Below, piece after piece: positions 1 through 13,031 of a stretch of DNA of 64,000 nt (positions within the stretch are counted from its first letter, which is position 1; every line of letters starts with the position of its first letter). The position numbers and the translations under genes were made by a program. The stretch covers positions 1,284,001 through 1,348,000 of the forward strand of contig JACSYO010001682.1 of NCBI GenBank assembly GCA_016806645.1, read 5' to 3'. The DNA comes from Ophiodon elongatus (taxonomy: Eukaryota; Chordata; Actinopteri; Perciformes; Hexagrammidae). The notes below the pieces were generated by a model, which ran no database searches, had not been told where the DNA came from, and saw only the letters and a list, made by a program, of their open reading frames with translations.

Positions 1-77
1 CTCTCTCTATATATACACTTCCACAGTGGTTTGCACGATCGGCGAGCTTAGCCGCATCACTTTGCTGTCCACGGGTG

Positions 78-300
78 ACTTACCTGTGCAGGCTGACCGG
101 CGGCAGCGTCAGAGTGACAGGGCCGGGCACTGTGCAGTGGGAGAGGAGGAGGAGGAGGAGGAGGAGGAGGAGGAGGGGATCAGGGCTTTAGAGGGAGGCT
201 GCAATGCCCATGGCCTACAGTAATCCTGGATCACAGAGTTAGCTCCGTTAGCTTCTCCCACTCACTGCGGGGATTAGAGACACTGAGCTGACCACTCTGA
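78..300 (-). other. Possible minus-strand exon end (splice-donor match), very uncertain
   Basis: Read on the minus strand, the sequence ends in CAG followed by GTAAGT (exon side at 84-86, intron from 83 downward), a perfect match to the vertebrate 5' splice-site consensus. The segment upstream on that strand contains the GGA/TCC triplet run and is richer in G+C than the next kilobase. No long open frame supports a coding exon, so a non-coding first exon or a chance donor are both possible. Perfect donors occur by chance in 64 kb, so confidence is low. Confidence 0.12.
141..177. repeat. (GGA)n triplet microsatellite
   Basis: About twelve GGA units with a purine-rich edge. In one frame it encodes a glutamate run, giving a short spurious open frame at 26-223. 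Confidence 0.9.
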
Positions 301-1699
301 TGAAACACTTTCAGTATCTGGGGACCGACAGAGACCTGTCAGGAGGGAAGGGGTTATTCAGGGGTTGACGGGGAGGGGGAGGGAGGAGGTATATGGATGG
401 ACCTGTATCTCCTGATACAGCTCTGATGGAGATGTCCACTGTGACTTTCTAATGAAACCAGAGGTCGCGCAGGCCTAATTAACGTTATTTCCATGTGGGC
501 ACGGGCTAATATGGAAACTGCATAGTGAGATTATCCTGCCAGTAGTATCTACGGTATAAAGATACCTACAGTTCAGCAAGCACACCAGCTGAGAAAAAAA
601 AAAAACTAATCTGAATTTTGGTTCAGTCTGAACCCGGTTGACCTGTTTGAACTGATGTTTAAAAGGTCACAAACTTCAGTTCAAGAACAGATTGACACAG
701 CTCAGATCATATAATTTATGATATATTTATCATATATGAATTTCTAAAAAATTCTAATCTTTTACCAAGTATGTTCTTTTGAGGGCAAATAGCTCATGAA
801 ACTTAAGAAAGTAATTTCCCAGGAAATTGCGGTGTGAACACTGGATGTTGAAAATATATGAAAGACGTACATAACATTTCTAACGTTTTGTTGAAAATCT
901 GACACCAAACTGGATGCTGGCTTCATTTTGTATGAAAAAGCAGTTGTAAGACTATAACGGAATTATTAAGTTGAATAAGACCCATAATGTATGAAAAACA
1001 CAATATTCTAAAGTTATTTCGAACGGCTGACGCTCAACTGTATTGATGGCTTTAAATACCCATGATGTCAAAAAGCTTTGGAATATTCCTAATGTATGAA
1101 AGATGTGGAACATTTTATGGTTTGAATGGTGTATGAATCAGTAGATAAGAGTTGAACTTGCATGAAATAGCAGCTGAAGCAATATGAATGGTTGGAAAAG
1201 GGATGAAGGACACAAAAAAATAGCGTGCAATGACAGAAGCCCAAATGGGAGTTTTATGAGCTTAAGTGTACTGAGAAGGAGTTGAGGTTTCCTTTCATTT
1301 TTAGTTTTTTTGGAATAAGGATAAAACTGAGGTATAAGCCCTGACAAGAGTTAAACTATTAAACTACTATTAGCACTTAATAACTAGGTCCAACCCTAGT
1401 TTTCTGTTAGCATGCAGAGACAGTTCCAGCTTCACCCTTTAAATCTTAGTGCTGTTGCTGACTTTAAAAGTTGAAACCCACCAGTAACACATGAAAGATG
1501 TGGAATATTGTCAGCCTTGACGGGAGTTTTAAGCTCAAACTATAAATAAGTAGAGAAAAAGCCTGAAAATTGTGTGCGTCAGACTACACTGATTAGCTCG
1601 TCTCAATCAGCTGTAATCAAAGTTAACTGCTGATCTCATAGGGATCGAGTTGAGGCGCACCTCTCGTACTCTTGCTTCCCAGTCAGCACCTGTAACTCT
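301..1699. other. AT-rich sequence without a recognisable gene; weak internal direct repeats
   Basis: No exon or RNA gene is visible. The phrase ATGAAAGATGTGGAA occurs near 1097 and, one base changed at the end, near 1493, and a similar phrase occurs near 859. This suggests an old, diverged repeat across about 850-1510. A short poly-A run lies at 593-605. Small open frames here are not supported by any known protein pattern. Confidence 0.4.
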
Positions 1700-1993
1700 T
1701 TACAGTGAGCATTCCATTCCCGTGACATTGGGTGAAGGTACACCCTGGACAGGTCGCCAGCGTATAACAGGGCATATAAAGAGACAGACAACCATTCACG
1801 CTCACGATCACACCTCCAATTAACCTGAGGTGCATGTCTTTGGACTGTGGCAGCCAGAGAACCCGGAGGGAAGCCACGCTGACACGGGGAAAACATGCAT
1901 ACTCCACACAGAAGGACCTCCCGGGATCGGGGATCGAACCCCGGCACCTCCTGCAGTGAGGTGACAGTGCTAGCCACCACACCACCGTGCAGC
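1700..1993 (-). mobile_element. tRNA-derived SINE (fish mermaid/V-SINE-like type), minus strand
   Basis: On the minus strand the element begins near 1993 with a tRNA-like head. An A-box-like word with one change lies near 1973-1983, and a clear B box, GGTTCGATCCC, at 1930-1940. These are the internal RNA polymerase III promoter boxes of tRNA genes. The body carries phrases I know from abundant fish SINEs: TGTGGAGTATGCATG, CAGTCCAAAGACATGCA, AATGGTTGTCTGTCTCT and GACCTGTCCAGGGTGTACC. The usual 3' end is missing or changed beyond about 1705, so the copy is truncated. The two overlapping minus-strand open frames of 157 and 133 codons here are translations of this SINE, not genes. The family name is from memory and unconfirmed. 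Confidence 0.85.
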
Positions 1994-2129
1994 CAGTTCT
2001 CATTCCCTTGTATGGACCAAGTGTGCAACCACGTGGAAATGTGAACAACAGAAGGAAAACATTGTAGAACGCATTCAAGATCACAATAACACCAGTAACA
2101 TTGCAGCAAAACTAATTAAAAGATAATTC

Positions 2130-2260
2130 CACTGTCCCACTGGGGGTGCCGACCTCCACTGGGGTCACGACATCATTTCTGTGGGTCGCCAGATGGTTGT
2201 GGGGGAAAAAAAATAAAACATGTTAAAAATTAGAATAACATATTTCAGACTGGGGCATGT
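2130..2260. mobile_element. Possible decayed hAT-type fragment
   Basis: The phrases GGGTGCCGACCTCC and GTGGGTCGCCAGATG resemble the interior of fish hAT elements that carry repeated GGGTCGC words, like the intact one at 35007-35534. No terminal repeats or target duplication are visible here. Confidence 0.3.
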
Positions 2261-2299
2261 TTTTCACATTACATTGCCTGTACTAGTGATGTAATGTGC

Positions 2300-2940
2300 C
2301 TTCAGAAATAGATTTTATTGAGTGTGTTTGTGATGGCTGGGGAGAGGGGGGATTTCCAGCAGGTCAGAGGGAGAGAATAAAAGGCACGGAACGCATCTGA
2401 AATCCACAGCGCCTGGAGCACATTGGACAAAAAACTAAAACTAAACTGTTGTCGCGAACAAAGAGCATTATTCATTTGCATTTATTTATCAGAGCATTCA
2501 CAATGATGACTCGAAAATCAGCGGGGGAAACAGCTGTTACGCCGGTCTGCATTCCCTCTCTGTCTCCCTCTCGTTGACGGTGCCTTCGCTTCCCTGCCGC
2601 TTCCCTTCTGTCTGTGGGATCGCTGCAATGGGTGGAGAAAAAAAATGGAATCGGGGAAAGGAAAGTTCTATTTGCAACCATGAAAGGCAAAGAAACTGTG
2701 ACGTGTTCTGTCTATCGATCTCATCCGCTTCGTTTCAGTGCTGCGGACATAAGCGCAAAAAAAAACATAGATGATAGTCATCGGCTACAGGCAAAAACAT
2801 ATTTGATCCCATATGAATTGTGCCATTTAAAAACACGTATGATGTTTGTTTAAATTTGTATGATAATTTTACACGTCAAGAACGTTGCATTTTGTTGTAA
2901 AACTGTAGACTGTAAGAATACTTAATCCTTAAATTGCACC
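2300..2940. other. Unique sequence, no gene seen
   Basis: Mixed composition with overlapping short open frames on both strands that show no conserved protein pattern. Confidence 0.4.
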
Positions 2941-2944
2941 AGTG

Positions 2945-2946
<2 letters not shown>

Positions 2947-3023
<77 letters not shown>

Positions 3024-3028
3024 TGTGT
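2947..3028. repeat. (GT)n microsatellite
   Basis: About 37 uninterrupted GT units followed by one GA interruption and a few more GT units. Long pure arrays like this are frequent in teleost genomes and probably vary in length. Confidence 0.97.
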
Positions 3029-3719
3029 GATAACGGCCACGTTGGCGACGGTGACGTACGTTGTTCAAGACGAGAGAGAGACACAAAACCTAATGATCCT
3101 ACCAAACTGCTACTTTCTTGACTTGCAAAATGACCTTTATAAATTGACCAACATTACGTGTAATTCATGGCACAATTCCAACTGGATCAAAAAAGTATTT
3201 GTCTTTCGCAGTTGACTACCGTACAATTTTTTTTCCCGAAATAAGGCCTCGTGGGGTCCACCAGACCAGGAGGGACTTCCTGTACAATGGACAGTGGACA
3301 GTGTCCACCTTTTATCGTCTTGTATGAGACATACCAGGCTTTTAACTAACACCAAAGTAAACCCATCCACGTCATTATGCTGAAAGCAAATGACGTCGTA
3401 TACAGTAAATGGGGTGAGAAAGTCAGCTCGAGTAGGAGGTCCAGCTTCAGGTCTTAACTGTGGAAGAGCACGCAAAAGTGTTTCCGGGGAAAAGAAGTAT
3501 TCGTTCAACCGATGAACACTTTATAGCTGATTAAAGCATGAGTGAGTCTGTCGTTTACTCAGCAAATTGATTCTGTCATATCTGAAGTGCCACTCATTGC
3601 AGTTGTCTCTGTCAGATTGGCCAGCTGCTGGGGATTATTAAAGGACCAGTTGATTTTTGTTTCTTCTTTTAAAAAAACTGAAAAACATGTCAATAAACAC
3701 ATGCAACAATAATGCCTTG
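3029..3719. other. Unique sequence, no gene seen
   Basis: Includes a minus-strand open frame of 123 codons at 3137-3508. Its translation shows no domain or motif I recognise, and no good splice sites frame it, so it is left uncalled. Confidence 0.35.
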
Positions 3720-3720
3720 A

Positions 3721-3780
3721 TATGTATATATATATCTATATATATATAGATAGATATATGGAGTATATACTCTATGTAGA
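3721..3780. repeat. TA/TAGA-rich palindromic simple repeat
   Basis: Alternating TA with TAGA units, followed by the perfect palindrome GAGTATATACTC at 3761-3772. The tract could extrude as a cruciform. Confidence 0.8.
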
Positions 3781-3801
3781 GTAAGGTCATGTCACGTCAA
3801 G

Positions 3802-3822
3802 GTTTGTTTGTTTGTTTGTTTG
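3802..3822. repeat. (GTTT)n microsatellite
   Basis: About five GTTT units. Confidence 0.85.
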
Positions 3823-3829
3823 ACTTGAA

Positions 3830-6070
3830 ATTATGTCTTTTATGGCACAGCTAACCATTTGTACATTCAGCTTTATATCACTACCGGCATTAAGCTTTTT
3901 TTAAGGCACCACTACCGGCATTATTTATCAACTGTGTACTGAGTCATCACGCTGAGAAGACAACCCGCCCTCCCTCACTTTCTCTGGGTTCTCAATGGAA
4001 TAGCTGATTTATTTCTACACACATCACTATTGAAGGCTCTGCTTAATATATCTATTGAAAAAATGATTCTAAAATAAAAAAAATGGAAGAAGCTGAACAC
4101 CAGTTCATCACGTCCACATTCTTCAGTCATTTACGATCAATGCAAATAATTAATTGGATAATTAAAATGGACAAAACATAGATAAATGTCTCATTGAATG
4201 AGACCTAGCCTAACTTGGCTCTCAAACTAAACTTTTAAGAAATAGTGAGCAACACAGCCTGGTCCTCCATGATCTTGGTGTCAATGTTTGCTCCCAGGCT
4301 TCCTGGCTGCAGGCCCGGCTTGAGTTTTGGTGAACCTGCGTGCCATAACATTCTCACTGATGGTCCCGTTTATTACACTGAGACTGCTCCATAACCAGTA
4401 CACATGAACTTTAACACACTTCCTTATTATAACAGAACAGTTGCGGATGTATTTGCGCTCCAGTGTCCATTTTGTTCAAACCACTCAAACATCAGGGCAA
4501 CTTCAGGGTTTGGTATTTAACTTCTGATAGCAGTGCACAGTAACGTCTTCTGTCACCACTGTGACTTTTTCATTGCCGGAAAGTCACACTGCACTGTTTC
4601 TCTCCACCTACGGCGGCGCAGACAAGCCTCTTATCTGGGGACTGTCAAAAAGCCATCCTGGGAAATGCAGGAAATCGCTACTTGAAGAACAAGTAGATGA
4701 GTCAACTTCAGGGAACATGGTGTCCACCAAAAAATAAAAAGAAGTAAATTACAACACTTCATCACTCCTGGGACACACTGAACATCACAAATTGATGATA
4801 TCTAACAGTGTGAGAGTATCCGCAGGTGGATTTTATTTTTTGCTTTGACCTCAGAGTCAGCAATGCATGGCATTAACCTGGATCTCACGTTTTCTTTTTT
4901 TTTTTCTTCTTTTTCTTTCCTTTTACAAGTGGAGATAAACCGAATTCTACAGAGACCGCATTTCATTTTCAAGTGGTTTGTAGATAATTTCTCTAAGAGC
5001 TCCCGGTTATGCCTCACCGCTGCAGTGATGGCTCCATTAACGCCACCCGGCCCATTTAACCTAGTTACCGCTCAAACAGCAAATGAATGTTTCACTTCGG
5101 TGTTCATGAGGGCCCTGGCGTCACATTTCAGGGCTTGGTGAGATTAATGGCATCAGTCATAATGTGGTAACATCTACCTCTGTCTCAAGGAGGGAGCCCC
5201 GGACCAGAACCCCTACCCCCAGCCCTCCAATATGTGACCAAGTTTTTCACGGTTCTCCAGCCGCTTTCTTTCAAGGACACACAGCAGAGGGAAGCACCGC
5301 AGCCGCTCGGAGCTAATGGACCTTGAATGTGGAATGTTCCAAAAGAGTGCGCTCCTCACTGTGGCAGGCCCTGATTACAGAAGTGACAGTCTGGACATCC
5401 AGAAGAATTACTGTGATTGTTCTGCCGGAGTCAAAGGAAAGGGGAGTGCCCGCAGGATAAATCACTCTTTATCTAGTCTATCAGATGATTCCATAGTGCG
5501 TATAGCAATAACAATTTCTCCTTGAGGACCCTTGAGTAGTGTGTGCTGCACTTACACAACTCTGGGCAGATCTTTTTTAGTATAAGATGCAGTTGAGAGC
5601 CCATAAGAAAGAGAAAATTACATCAGAGCTCCACCATCCACACAGGCTTTTCTTTTCGGATCTGCATGAGCTTTGATTTTGCCTTATCTCCGCGCGTAGT
5701 TTCACTTGCATCTCCTGCGACACGTTTCCCTTGTGTAGGCTTTTGAATTATCCATTGATGGAGAAGAGAGTGAACGTTTACGATTACAAAAAGGAAAGAA
5801 AAACAAGTCATTTTGAAGCCTCGCCAATGCAAGCTCGCGTTTCTCAACCGCAAGCAGGTTTCCTTTTTTCCTATTAAATGGCTGCTCAACTTGAGTGTCA
5901 ACAAGCGTGCAGCTCAGCAGATCAATCATTCTCCTCCGGTCCTCTCAGACATTACTGGGACGACATAGAATGAAGCATCAATTCAGTCTCAGCCAAAGTA
6001 AGCACAACAAAACATTTCTTCACATACTCACGAGCAGACTTAAAAAGGTAACTTTTTTGGGGGGTGATTT
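3830..6070. other. Unique sequence, no gene seen; pyrimidine tract near 4890-4925
   Basis: A T/C-rich run of about 35 bases lies at 4890-4925. It could pass for the polypyrimidine tract of an acceptor, but no open exon follows. Open frames of 60-98 codons on both strands show no protein signature. Confidence 0.4.
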
Positions 6071-6078
6071 GAATAACT

Positions 6079-6195
6079 TAAAGTTACTACAAGGAACTTT
6101 TAGCTGGTTATGAAACAGTCTCAATTTGATCTTGATGCCTCTATATGAGCTTCATTAGTAAACCAGACCATATACAAGAACATTGGCAACTTCTG
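6079..6195 (+). repeat. Old interspersed repeat, family R1 copy 1
   Basis: Shares with 29164-29325, in the same orientation and order, the phrases AAAGTTAC, AGGAACTTTTA, CTGGTTA, GATGCCTCTATATGA and AGACCAT. I recall this wording from percomorph genomes but cannot assign a class. The copy is shorter and more diverged than the one near 29.2 kb. Confidence 0.65.
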
Positions 6196-6199
6196 TTGT

Positions 6200-9045
6200 T
6201 TTTCTGCCTCATGTGGTCCGTTTCCATGCATCATCAGATGAAGTCATTTACAATACGCACGACAAGCCCACCATGGACATACCCCAGATCCGACTTTGCT
6301 GCCAACTTCAACCTGCGTTCAGAGCTCGGATCTCCAGAACCAGAGCTTTGCCCCGCTGCTCCGATCTAGATGGACCGGCAAAAGTCAAGGTGGTAGTCGG
6401 GGGTAGTAGTCGTTGTCCAGGAGGACCTGTACATCGCCTTTGGCGGAAAGTTCCACTGCATGTGCTCGGGGCCAGTAGACGGAAAAGCTGCAGCCATGGT
6501 GGCGTGATGGATGGGTCTTACTTTCATGTCACAGACCACCAAATTATTATTAGCCTCTTTATTAATTATAACCACAAAATGTCTCGAACTTTAACCAAGT
6601 GATTTAGCTGCCTAACCACACCATGACCATGACAAATCTACAGTCAGTAACCTGAGTCACTCCCACCCTAGAGTCTAGGTTAACCTAACCCTACGCTCTT
6701 CCGTCGACTAATGCCGCGGTAGGGTTTACATTGGAACTTAGTGAGACAAGTGTCATTAGACACTATAGTAACGATCGAATGAAATGGTTCGAAGAAACCA
6801 CAACTTCCTTTTTAAGTCGGTTCGCTGTGTCAGTATCAGAATGCAGGGGTTTCCTCGGTGCGAATGTAAGAGCGGAGCCGGAATGAGCTCTGTGCCGCGG
6901 TGCGCCTTGAAGTCTTGAAGGACATGCCGTAAGCCCTCCGCCTTGTGAGCCAGGTCATGCGTGCTCCCTGATACACTTTTTCATCCTGTCGGCGATAGCG
7001 CGGATTACAAATGTCGTTTTTTTCTTCGTGACGAGCAGAATGTCATTCTTTTGTTCCCCTCCCTCAACCTCAAACACGCCACGTCCCGGTCCGCCAGCAA
7101 CCCTCCCACCTTATTGTTTTACCCTGCCACTTCAAAAGGCAATGCATAGTCAACTCCCCTCCTGAGATGAGGTCAAACACATACAGAGCATTGCCCGCCA
7201 CTCTTTTTATTACCATAAATGTCAGTAGGCCTCTTCATCCTATACACACTTTTATTACACCGGTGGAAATGTCAAACGTATTTGCAAGTCATAACACCGT
7301 GATGGCCCTGAGGCTGAGGAAAAATAATGTTTTTTTTTGTTTGTTTTTTTACATCTGCTCTTTGTTCAAAAAGCTTGAATCACGAAGACTAACGATTACC
7401 CCTATAATATATTTTCTCCTAATGGGCTACAAATCCTTTCTCTTTGATCATCCACTAAACTCCCACTCGGAGGTCATCAAATATGCACACCTCCCCGACT
7501 GCGTCTTCCCAGCAGTGCCTCGCAGTGACACGTTGACATATAGGAATACGTCCTGGAGGGAAACAGTTGCTGCGTGGCCGCCGCATAGGAACTTTGCTGC
7601 TCTTCTCCCTGCTTGGTTCGGTCTCAGTGCTGCGTAAGCTCTCGGCGAGCCAAGGCGCCGTCTCTCTCTTCGTGCATAATGATAACTCCGGAGCGCATAA
7701 ATTGAATTTGTTGCCTGACGCTGTTTCTGCATTTTTTTTTGCATGTTGTCAACACTGGCTCGCATCGCTGGCATGGGAGCCGGTCGGAGAGGCTTATTAA
7801 GGGTGACACGGTGGTGAGAGAGCACTGCTGACGCGACTCGTTCAGAAGTCATTGGCATTCTTCCCTGCGTGGGCCCTGTGATGGAGTCAGAATTAAAACT
7901 GTGAGCTAGTGGTCATTGTGGACGGTGAGGTGGAGTATGACATCCACCTGAGGCCAACGCCAGATGTGGTGACCTTACTATGCTACTCCTCTATGCTGTA
8001 ATATATGGGGGACATTCGTATATGTTTCTGAGACCACCTTTCAAAATAAATGACAAAAAAAAAAGGAGAACAAAATTAACTGGACTGTAAATATGTGCTC
8101 TGCCTGATCAAGCTTTAACAACCCAAACAAATATTCTGTTTACCCTCACTCATAACTGCCGTGCTTTTATGAATCAGAATTTTATATTCAGGGTCATATT
8201 TACTCACCACACTGGCGCAGTTAACACCCACATCACATTTTCGCTTCAAAAAACGATCCGTTTTTTGTCACAACATATGAAGGGAAAGTTAGCTAACTAA
8301 CAGCGGCAAAACAAGTTTGTCTCCATGATGGGTCGTGGTTGCCGTGGTGATATTCAAACGTAACTGGTCACTGTAATTGTGCATTTTAATCCGTGTTTTA
8401 TATTTATTAGTTATTGAGCATATTTAGATATAAAAGTAACTAGTATTGTAAATTATGTTTTTAATTGAATCTAACCAGTTGGCAATACCTCCACGGCCCA
8501 CTAGATGGCACTCTGAGCCCAGTTTTAAACTACATTGGGAGGGAACATGCCACCCAGTGCAACAGTATCTGCGTTTTTCATTAACGTATTTTTATGCGGA
8601 TTTGGAAGTACCATAATAGAAAAGCTGTATGGAAACTTTCTCAGTTGCGCAATTAAGTCTTTATGATTGCTTCAGGTGGTTTTTGCCTTTGTTGAAAAAG
8701 AGTTGATGAAAAAATGGCTTCGCCAAGTAAGTTTTGACATAGTAAACATTTACCTCACATGACTGATCAGCTGTTTCCTGTCGGTGGTCCTTGTTCATGC
8801 ATTAGAATCATTGCATTAATTTGTCTTAGTCTCCGGGGAGCATGAATCGTTAGCTGAATAAAATAGAGAGGTCTTCAGGAATTTGTTTTAACTTGCCCAG
8901 TTGAAACAAACGAAGACATCTCTACATTTTCCGATTGTACATGGGTTTGATTCGCCATAGTAGAATTTTTTATTTTTTTATGATTCTGTATAATAATTAG
9001 CCACGTGCTTTTGTTTGTTGCAGGGAGAGTGTATTTTCAGAAAAA
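6200..9045. other. Unique sequence, no gene seen
   Basis: Contains the 12-bp palindrome TAGGTTAACCTA at 6676-6687. At 7167-7860 there are overlapping open frames on both strands (156 codons plus, 136 codons minus) in a more even, CpG-containing segment. Neither frame has a recognisable domain. This segment could be a conserved non-coding element or simply open by chance. Confidence 0.35.
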
Positions 9046-9048
9046 AAT

Positions 9049-9074
9049 GGGGGTGGGGTGGGGGGGGGGGGGGG
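9049..9074 (+). repeat. G-rich tract (poly-G interrupted by T)
   Basis: Runs of 5, 4 and at least 14 G separated by single T bases. The plus strand could fold into a G-quadruplex, and the length is likely unstable. Confidence 0.9.
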
Positions 9075-10560
9075 ATAACAAGCTCTGGGACAAATGGGCT
9101 TTCTGTTCCATTGTGACATTTTTCGAACGATTGGGGTTTTGGTCCTTGGTACAATGGGCAGTCCCTGCATTAAGCATAAAAATATAGCGCCAACTCATGA
9201 CAAAACTATGCTTTGCATAGCCAAGCTTATTTGATCCAAACCAGTTGATGCAATACCGCCTAATTCAAGATTCTTTTTTGCAACATTTCAAAAGTTTGAT
9301 TAAAAATCACTCTTGACAATTCAATGGAGCTCTTTGGATGGAGAAAAAACATATATCAGGTTTAAGATAGACACACACGCTACTTGTTAATAACCGTTTT
9401 ACAGTCCATAGCTTCCTGTTTATTGTAAGTTTAAAACAGTGAGTTAAAACTACTGCAAGTGTTTAACAGCAAATAACTCCAATACTATTCCACACTGAAT
9501 TAAAGAAAATCTGGTAGGCACGAGGAAAAGTCTTTCTGGTGAATAATCTGGTCTCATGTTTGTAAGCCAGTGTGGAGGGGAAAAAATGTGCACATTAGAA
9601 GCCCTAGAGCAGAGTAAGGACTCTGTAGCTGAGCTGGCCTGCTACCCTGCTCGGCTGTCTGCTGGGTAAAGGTGGAGATGGGAGGATTGTTCTCAGGTCA
9701 TGGATGAAGGGATGTTTGAGCCCAAAAGCTTGCGGTGTCCACTGTCCCATAACTGAGGAGATTGTGCATGTGAACCGAGAGTGAAATTTGCCCTAAGCCT
9801 CACTATAAAAAAATGGGATAAGCGATGTCGAACATCTAGGCAGGAATAAAGATCGATGATAAAAATCAATCCAAAGGCAATTCTATACACCTGTTTACAC
9901 TGAGAGCAGTATTGTATTGTATAGTCTGAATACATTTTGACATGCAGATGCGAACAATGTGTCAATATGTGAGAAAGTACTGCGGCTTTCACATTAATCA
10001 TCAACATGACCCAGATAGCATATAGTCAGGTTCAGTAAAGACCCTGCCTTCGAGGAACAGACACACATAATATCTATTTCTCAGACAAACTCCACTGAGC
10101 TCCGGGCCCTCTGCACAGACAGGAAAACGGGGGAATCGAACAAAAACAAATCATGAATTAATGGGATAGCTGTCCCTCTAATGCGCCTGAATTTGCATCA
10201 TTTATGGAATAACGTATCACCTGCACTAATGTTGAGTCCTTGCCTCACAGAACAACTCCCGAGGAGAGTGGTGGAGGTACTGTGGGTTTAATCCAATTGA
10301 AATGTATCATGGGGATGACTCAGGACCTTGTAGCCTGCCAATCAGGAGGAAAAAACCTGTTCTCTTCAGCCGAGTCCCTCGTGTTTCTTACTTTTAGAGC
10401 TCGGGCAGCGGGGTGTGATCACACACTCCGAGCCATAATGGAAAAGTTTACTTTAGTTTTGTATCTGGCTTGTCCACTTGACCCATTTACAACCAAACCG
10501 CAGCCGGCACACACAAGTTCTGTAAACTCGCAAGAGATTAGAAACCCTGTCATACCATAG
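9075..10560. other. Unique sequence, no gene seen
   Basis: Open frames at 9693-10007 (minus) and 10240-10560 (plus) have no recognisable protein features. Confidence 0.35.
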
Positions 10561-10562
10561 GG

Positions 10563-10680
10563 CGGTGGTTCACAAACTTTTTTTCTCCGCTTTGCGTCAC
10601 CAGTGTTCTTGTACTTCTTGTGTTACATGTCATTTTTGCTTTGACTGAATCTTACCGACTTACATCGAGATACCTGTATC
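10563..10680 (+). mobile_element. Possible 5' end of a hAT-type element
   Basis: Begins with GGTGGTTCACAAACTTTTT, close to the common hAT terminal wording CAGTGGTTCTCAAAC. No matching inverted end was found downstream, so the copy is truncated or the likeness is fortuitous. Confidence 0.3.
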
Positions 10681-11407
10681 GTTTCAGGCCTGTAACTGAC
10701 AGCGGCAACGACGGCAACGAGAGGACTTGGTGATGTTATTAGTTACTTCTGTGTTTGGTAAGTCAAAATGTCTGCTGTAAAAAAGTTAATTAATTGTAGA
10801 CAGTGATGGGACAAGAAGTCTGCCACAAGACAGTGACATCGCTTCAAGTGTAAAATTACCAGGTATGAACGTAATTCCTTTGGAGACAGAGCTGGTCAAA
10901 AATGTTGTGCACGAGTGTTTTGGTATCTTTTTCATACTGCCATTTTTCATAGTCCATTTCAAATTTTACATGGACTTAAAAAAATGACAACAAGATAATT
11001 TGGGATTTTGGAGAATTCTCTAATACCATCAATCTGTTTAGCAAGTGAGTCTCTGACACTTTAAATGCCACCTTTGGCACCAGTAGCTCAACCAGCGGCA
11101 CACTAAGTGTGCAAGAGAGTTTTTAGGAAATGTTAAAAAACCCTCTCATCCGCATGCCAAATTTCCTCTTTCACAGCCGTTGTCAGTTGCGCGGCCTGTT
11201 ACTTACAGTCGTTTGACAGGTTCCCACCATGTTGTAGCGCCTTTTGGACTTTGCTTTTATTGGAAGATACTTGGCAACGCCACACTGGAAGCACATTTTG
11301 TTTTCCAGAGTTTCTTTGCTTGTTCAACCGTTTGATATTTGCCCTACCGGGGATGGCAACTGCAAAGAACTTTCAATGGTAACTGGGGATAGCTACATAT
11401 AGCTAAT

Positions 11408-11423
11408 GGGGGGGGGGGGGGGG
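11408..11423 (+). repeat. Poly-G run
   Basis: Sixteen consecutive G bases. Confidence 0.95.
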
Positions 11424-13010
11424 ACTAAAGCGCTACCCTTGTGTTGTAAATGGAGGGAAATGGACTTTCCCAGGAGATCGTACCCAGTGACAGAATGGCA
11501 TAATGAAAGCAAGGCTTATGGAGAACCAATCTAAACACTGAGTGTGTCATCATTCTATAGCTATTATACTGTGCAATCAAAATGTAGTTCATAACGGTGC
11601 GTTATGGCAAAGAAAAGAGTCTATAGCCTAGATATCACAAAGAAATGTAATAACTTGGGTGTCACACCATTGCCCACTCTTGACTGATGTTTTTTTCTCT
11701 CATCTAATTTCATCTTTGTCTGTCTGCTTAAGTCCATGAGACTGTTCACACCAATTAAAAGAGCAAAAATATATCTATTCATTTACCAGCAGATTATCTT
11801 GTCGGATGAAGTTACTTCATCCAAATCTTAATCGTCAAGTTAACTTCAGTGAACTTTGACATGCCGAGGGCCACCGTTGACTAGTAACAGACCATCTTGA
11901 TAATGCTTTTGTATACTTGACTTGACAGTGAAAACTACATGCAAGGGGAAGGGTGAAGCTTTGCCTTTTTGTCTATGGCAGGTTAAGTGATGACATGACA
12001 ACTAGACCTGAGCTAAATTGAATTATAATACCGTCTCTCATTCTAAACCTGAATGTTTCGATTACATTGTCACTCCAAATTAACTCTCAAATAAAGATTT
12101 TGCACGAGTCCAATTTGCGTTACAGCACCCTCAGAAATCTGTATGTGCCAGGTGCAGCCTGCTCCTCCACTTGTCCGCTTCTGTTCAGTAGGAACAGCCT
12201 CACTGTAAACTTGGCTTTCGTGAAACGTGGCGAGAAATGACTCTGTGCAATCAAATGTCCCGTTGATCAGAGTGTGCAGAGCGAACACCCTGCCGATCCT
12301 GTTGTGGCTGGCCTGTTGCAGTAATGCTCTGGAGCCCTTCGCTGTGAGTTTGTTCCGCATGCTGACCCGACTCCCTCAAACAAGACGCCTCTCCTGTGGC
12401 ACCATGCGGCCAGACAGAACACACTCGTCCTCTCTGACATTCTTGCGTGCCTGTAGCCTGGAGAGAGAGCTTTTCATGCTCCACTGTGTCCACAGAAAGC
12501 ACTGCCACTTCAACTCCCAACTGCTGGGAAGCTGGGACCTGTTATGTGTTACTGTACTGTGAGTCAGGGAGTCCAGCCCACTTTAACCTGCGTGGATTTC
12601 ATCTGGGAAAATGAGGCAAAACAACCAGGATCTACGGTCCGGCCGTGGGTTTGTTATATTGGAGGAAAATTCATTATTTTAACAACGTTGTATTATTTTC
12701 TAAGCTGTATTGGTTGTGGTAACATTTTACCCACCAGTTTAATTGCAGTTAAGTTCTCAAAAAAAAATGTACTTGATGAATAATACTCAAAATGGATTTA
12801 AAAGTGGAGGTAAACTGTGCATGTCTTTTAGTGCTTTTTTATTTTCTGTCCTTCACTGCTTTACATGCACAAACATTATTGGAATGTTCCTGACTTAACG
12901 TCTGAAACATATAATAAAAAAGATGAATTCTCAGCAGTATTGAAAGAAACTTATAATATAATATAATGATATAGATATAGATAATTATAGTAGTCTACAG
13001 CCACTTTGTC
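11424..13010. other. Unique sequence, no gene seen
   Basis: Open frames overlap on both strands at 12070-12560 (up to 111 codons) without recognisable motifs. An AT-rich run with ATAAT repeats lies at about 12950-12990. Confidence 0.35.
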
Positions 13011-13031
13011 AGGCTGTGCTTTGAGCAAAAC

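Noticed and set aside
1636..2109. Open frames of 157 and 133 codons on the minus strand
   Set aside because: They translate a tRNA-derived SINE, and the B box and SINE body phrases explain the sequence fully.
7167..7860. Long frames on both strands (156 and 136 codons)
   Set aside because: No recognisable domain and no splice context, and both strands are equally open, as expected from even composition.
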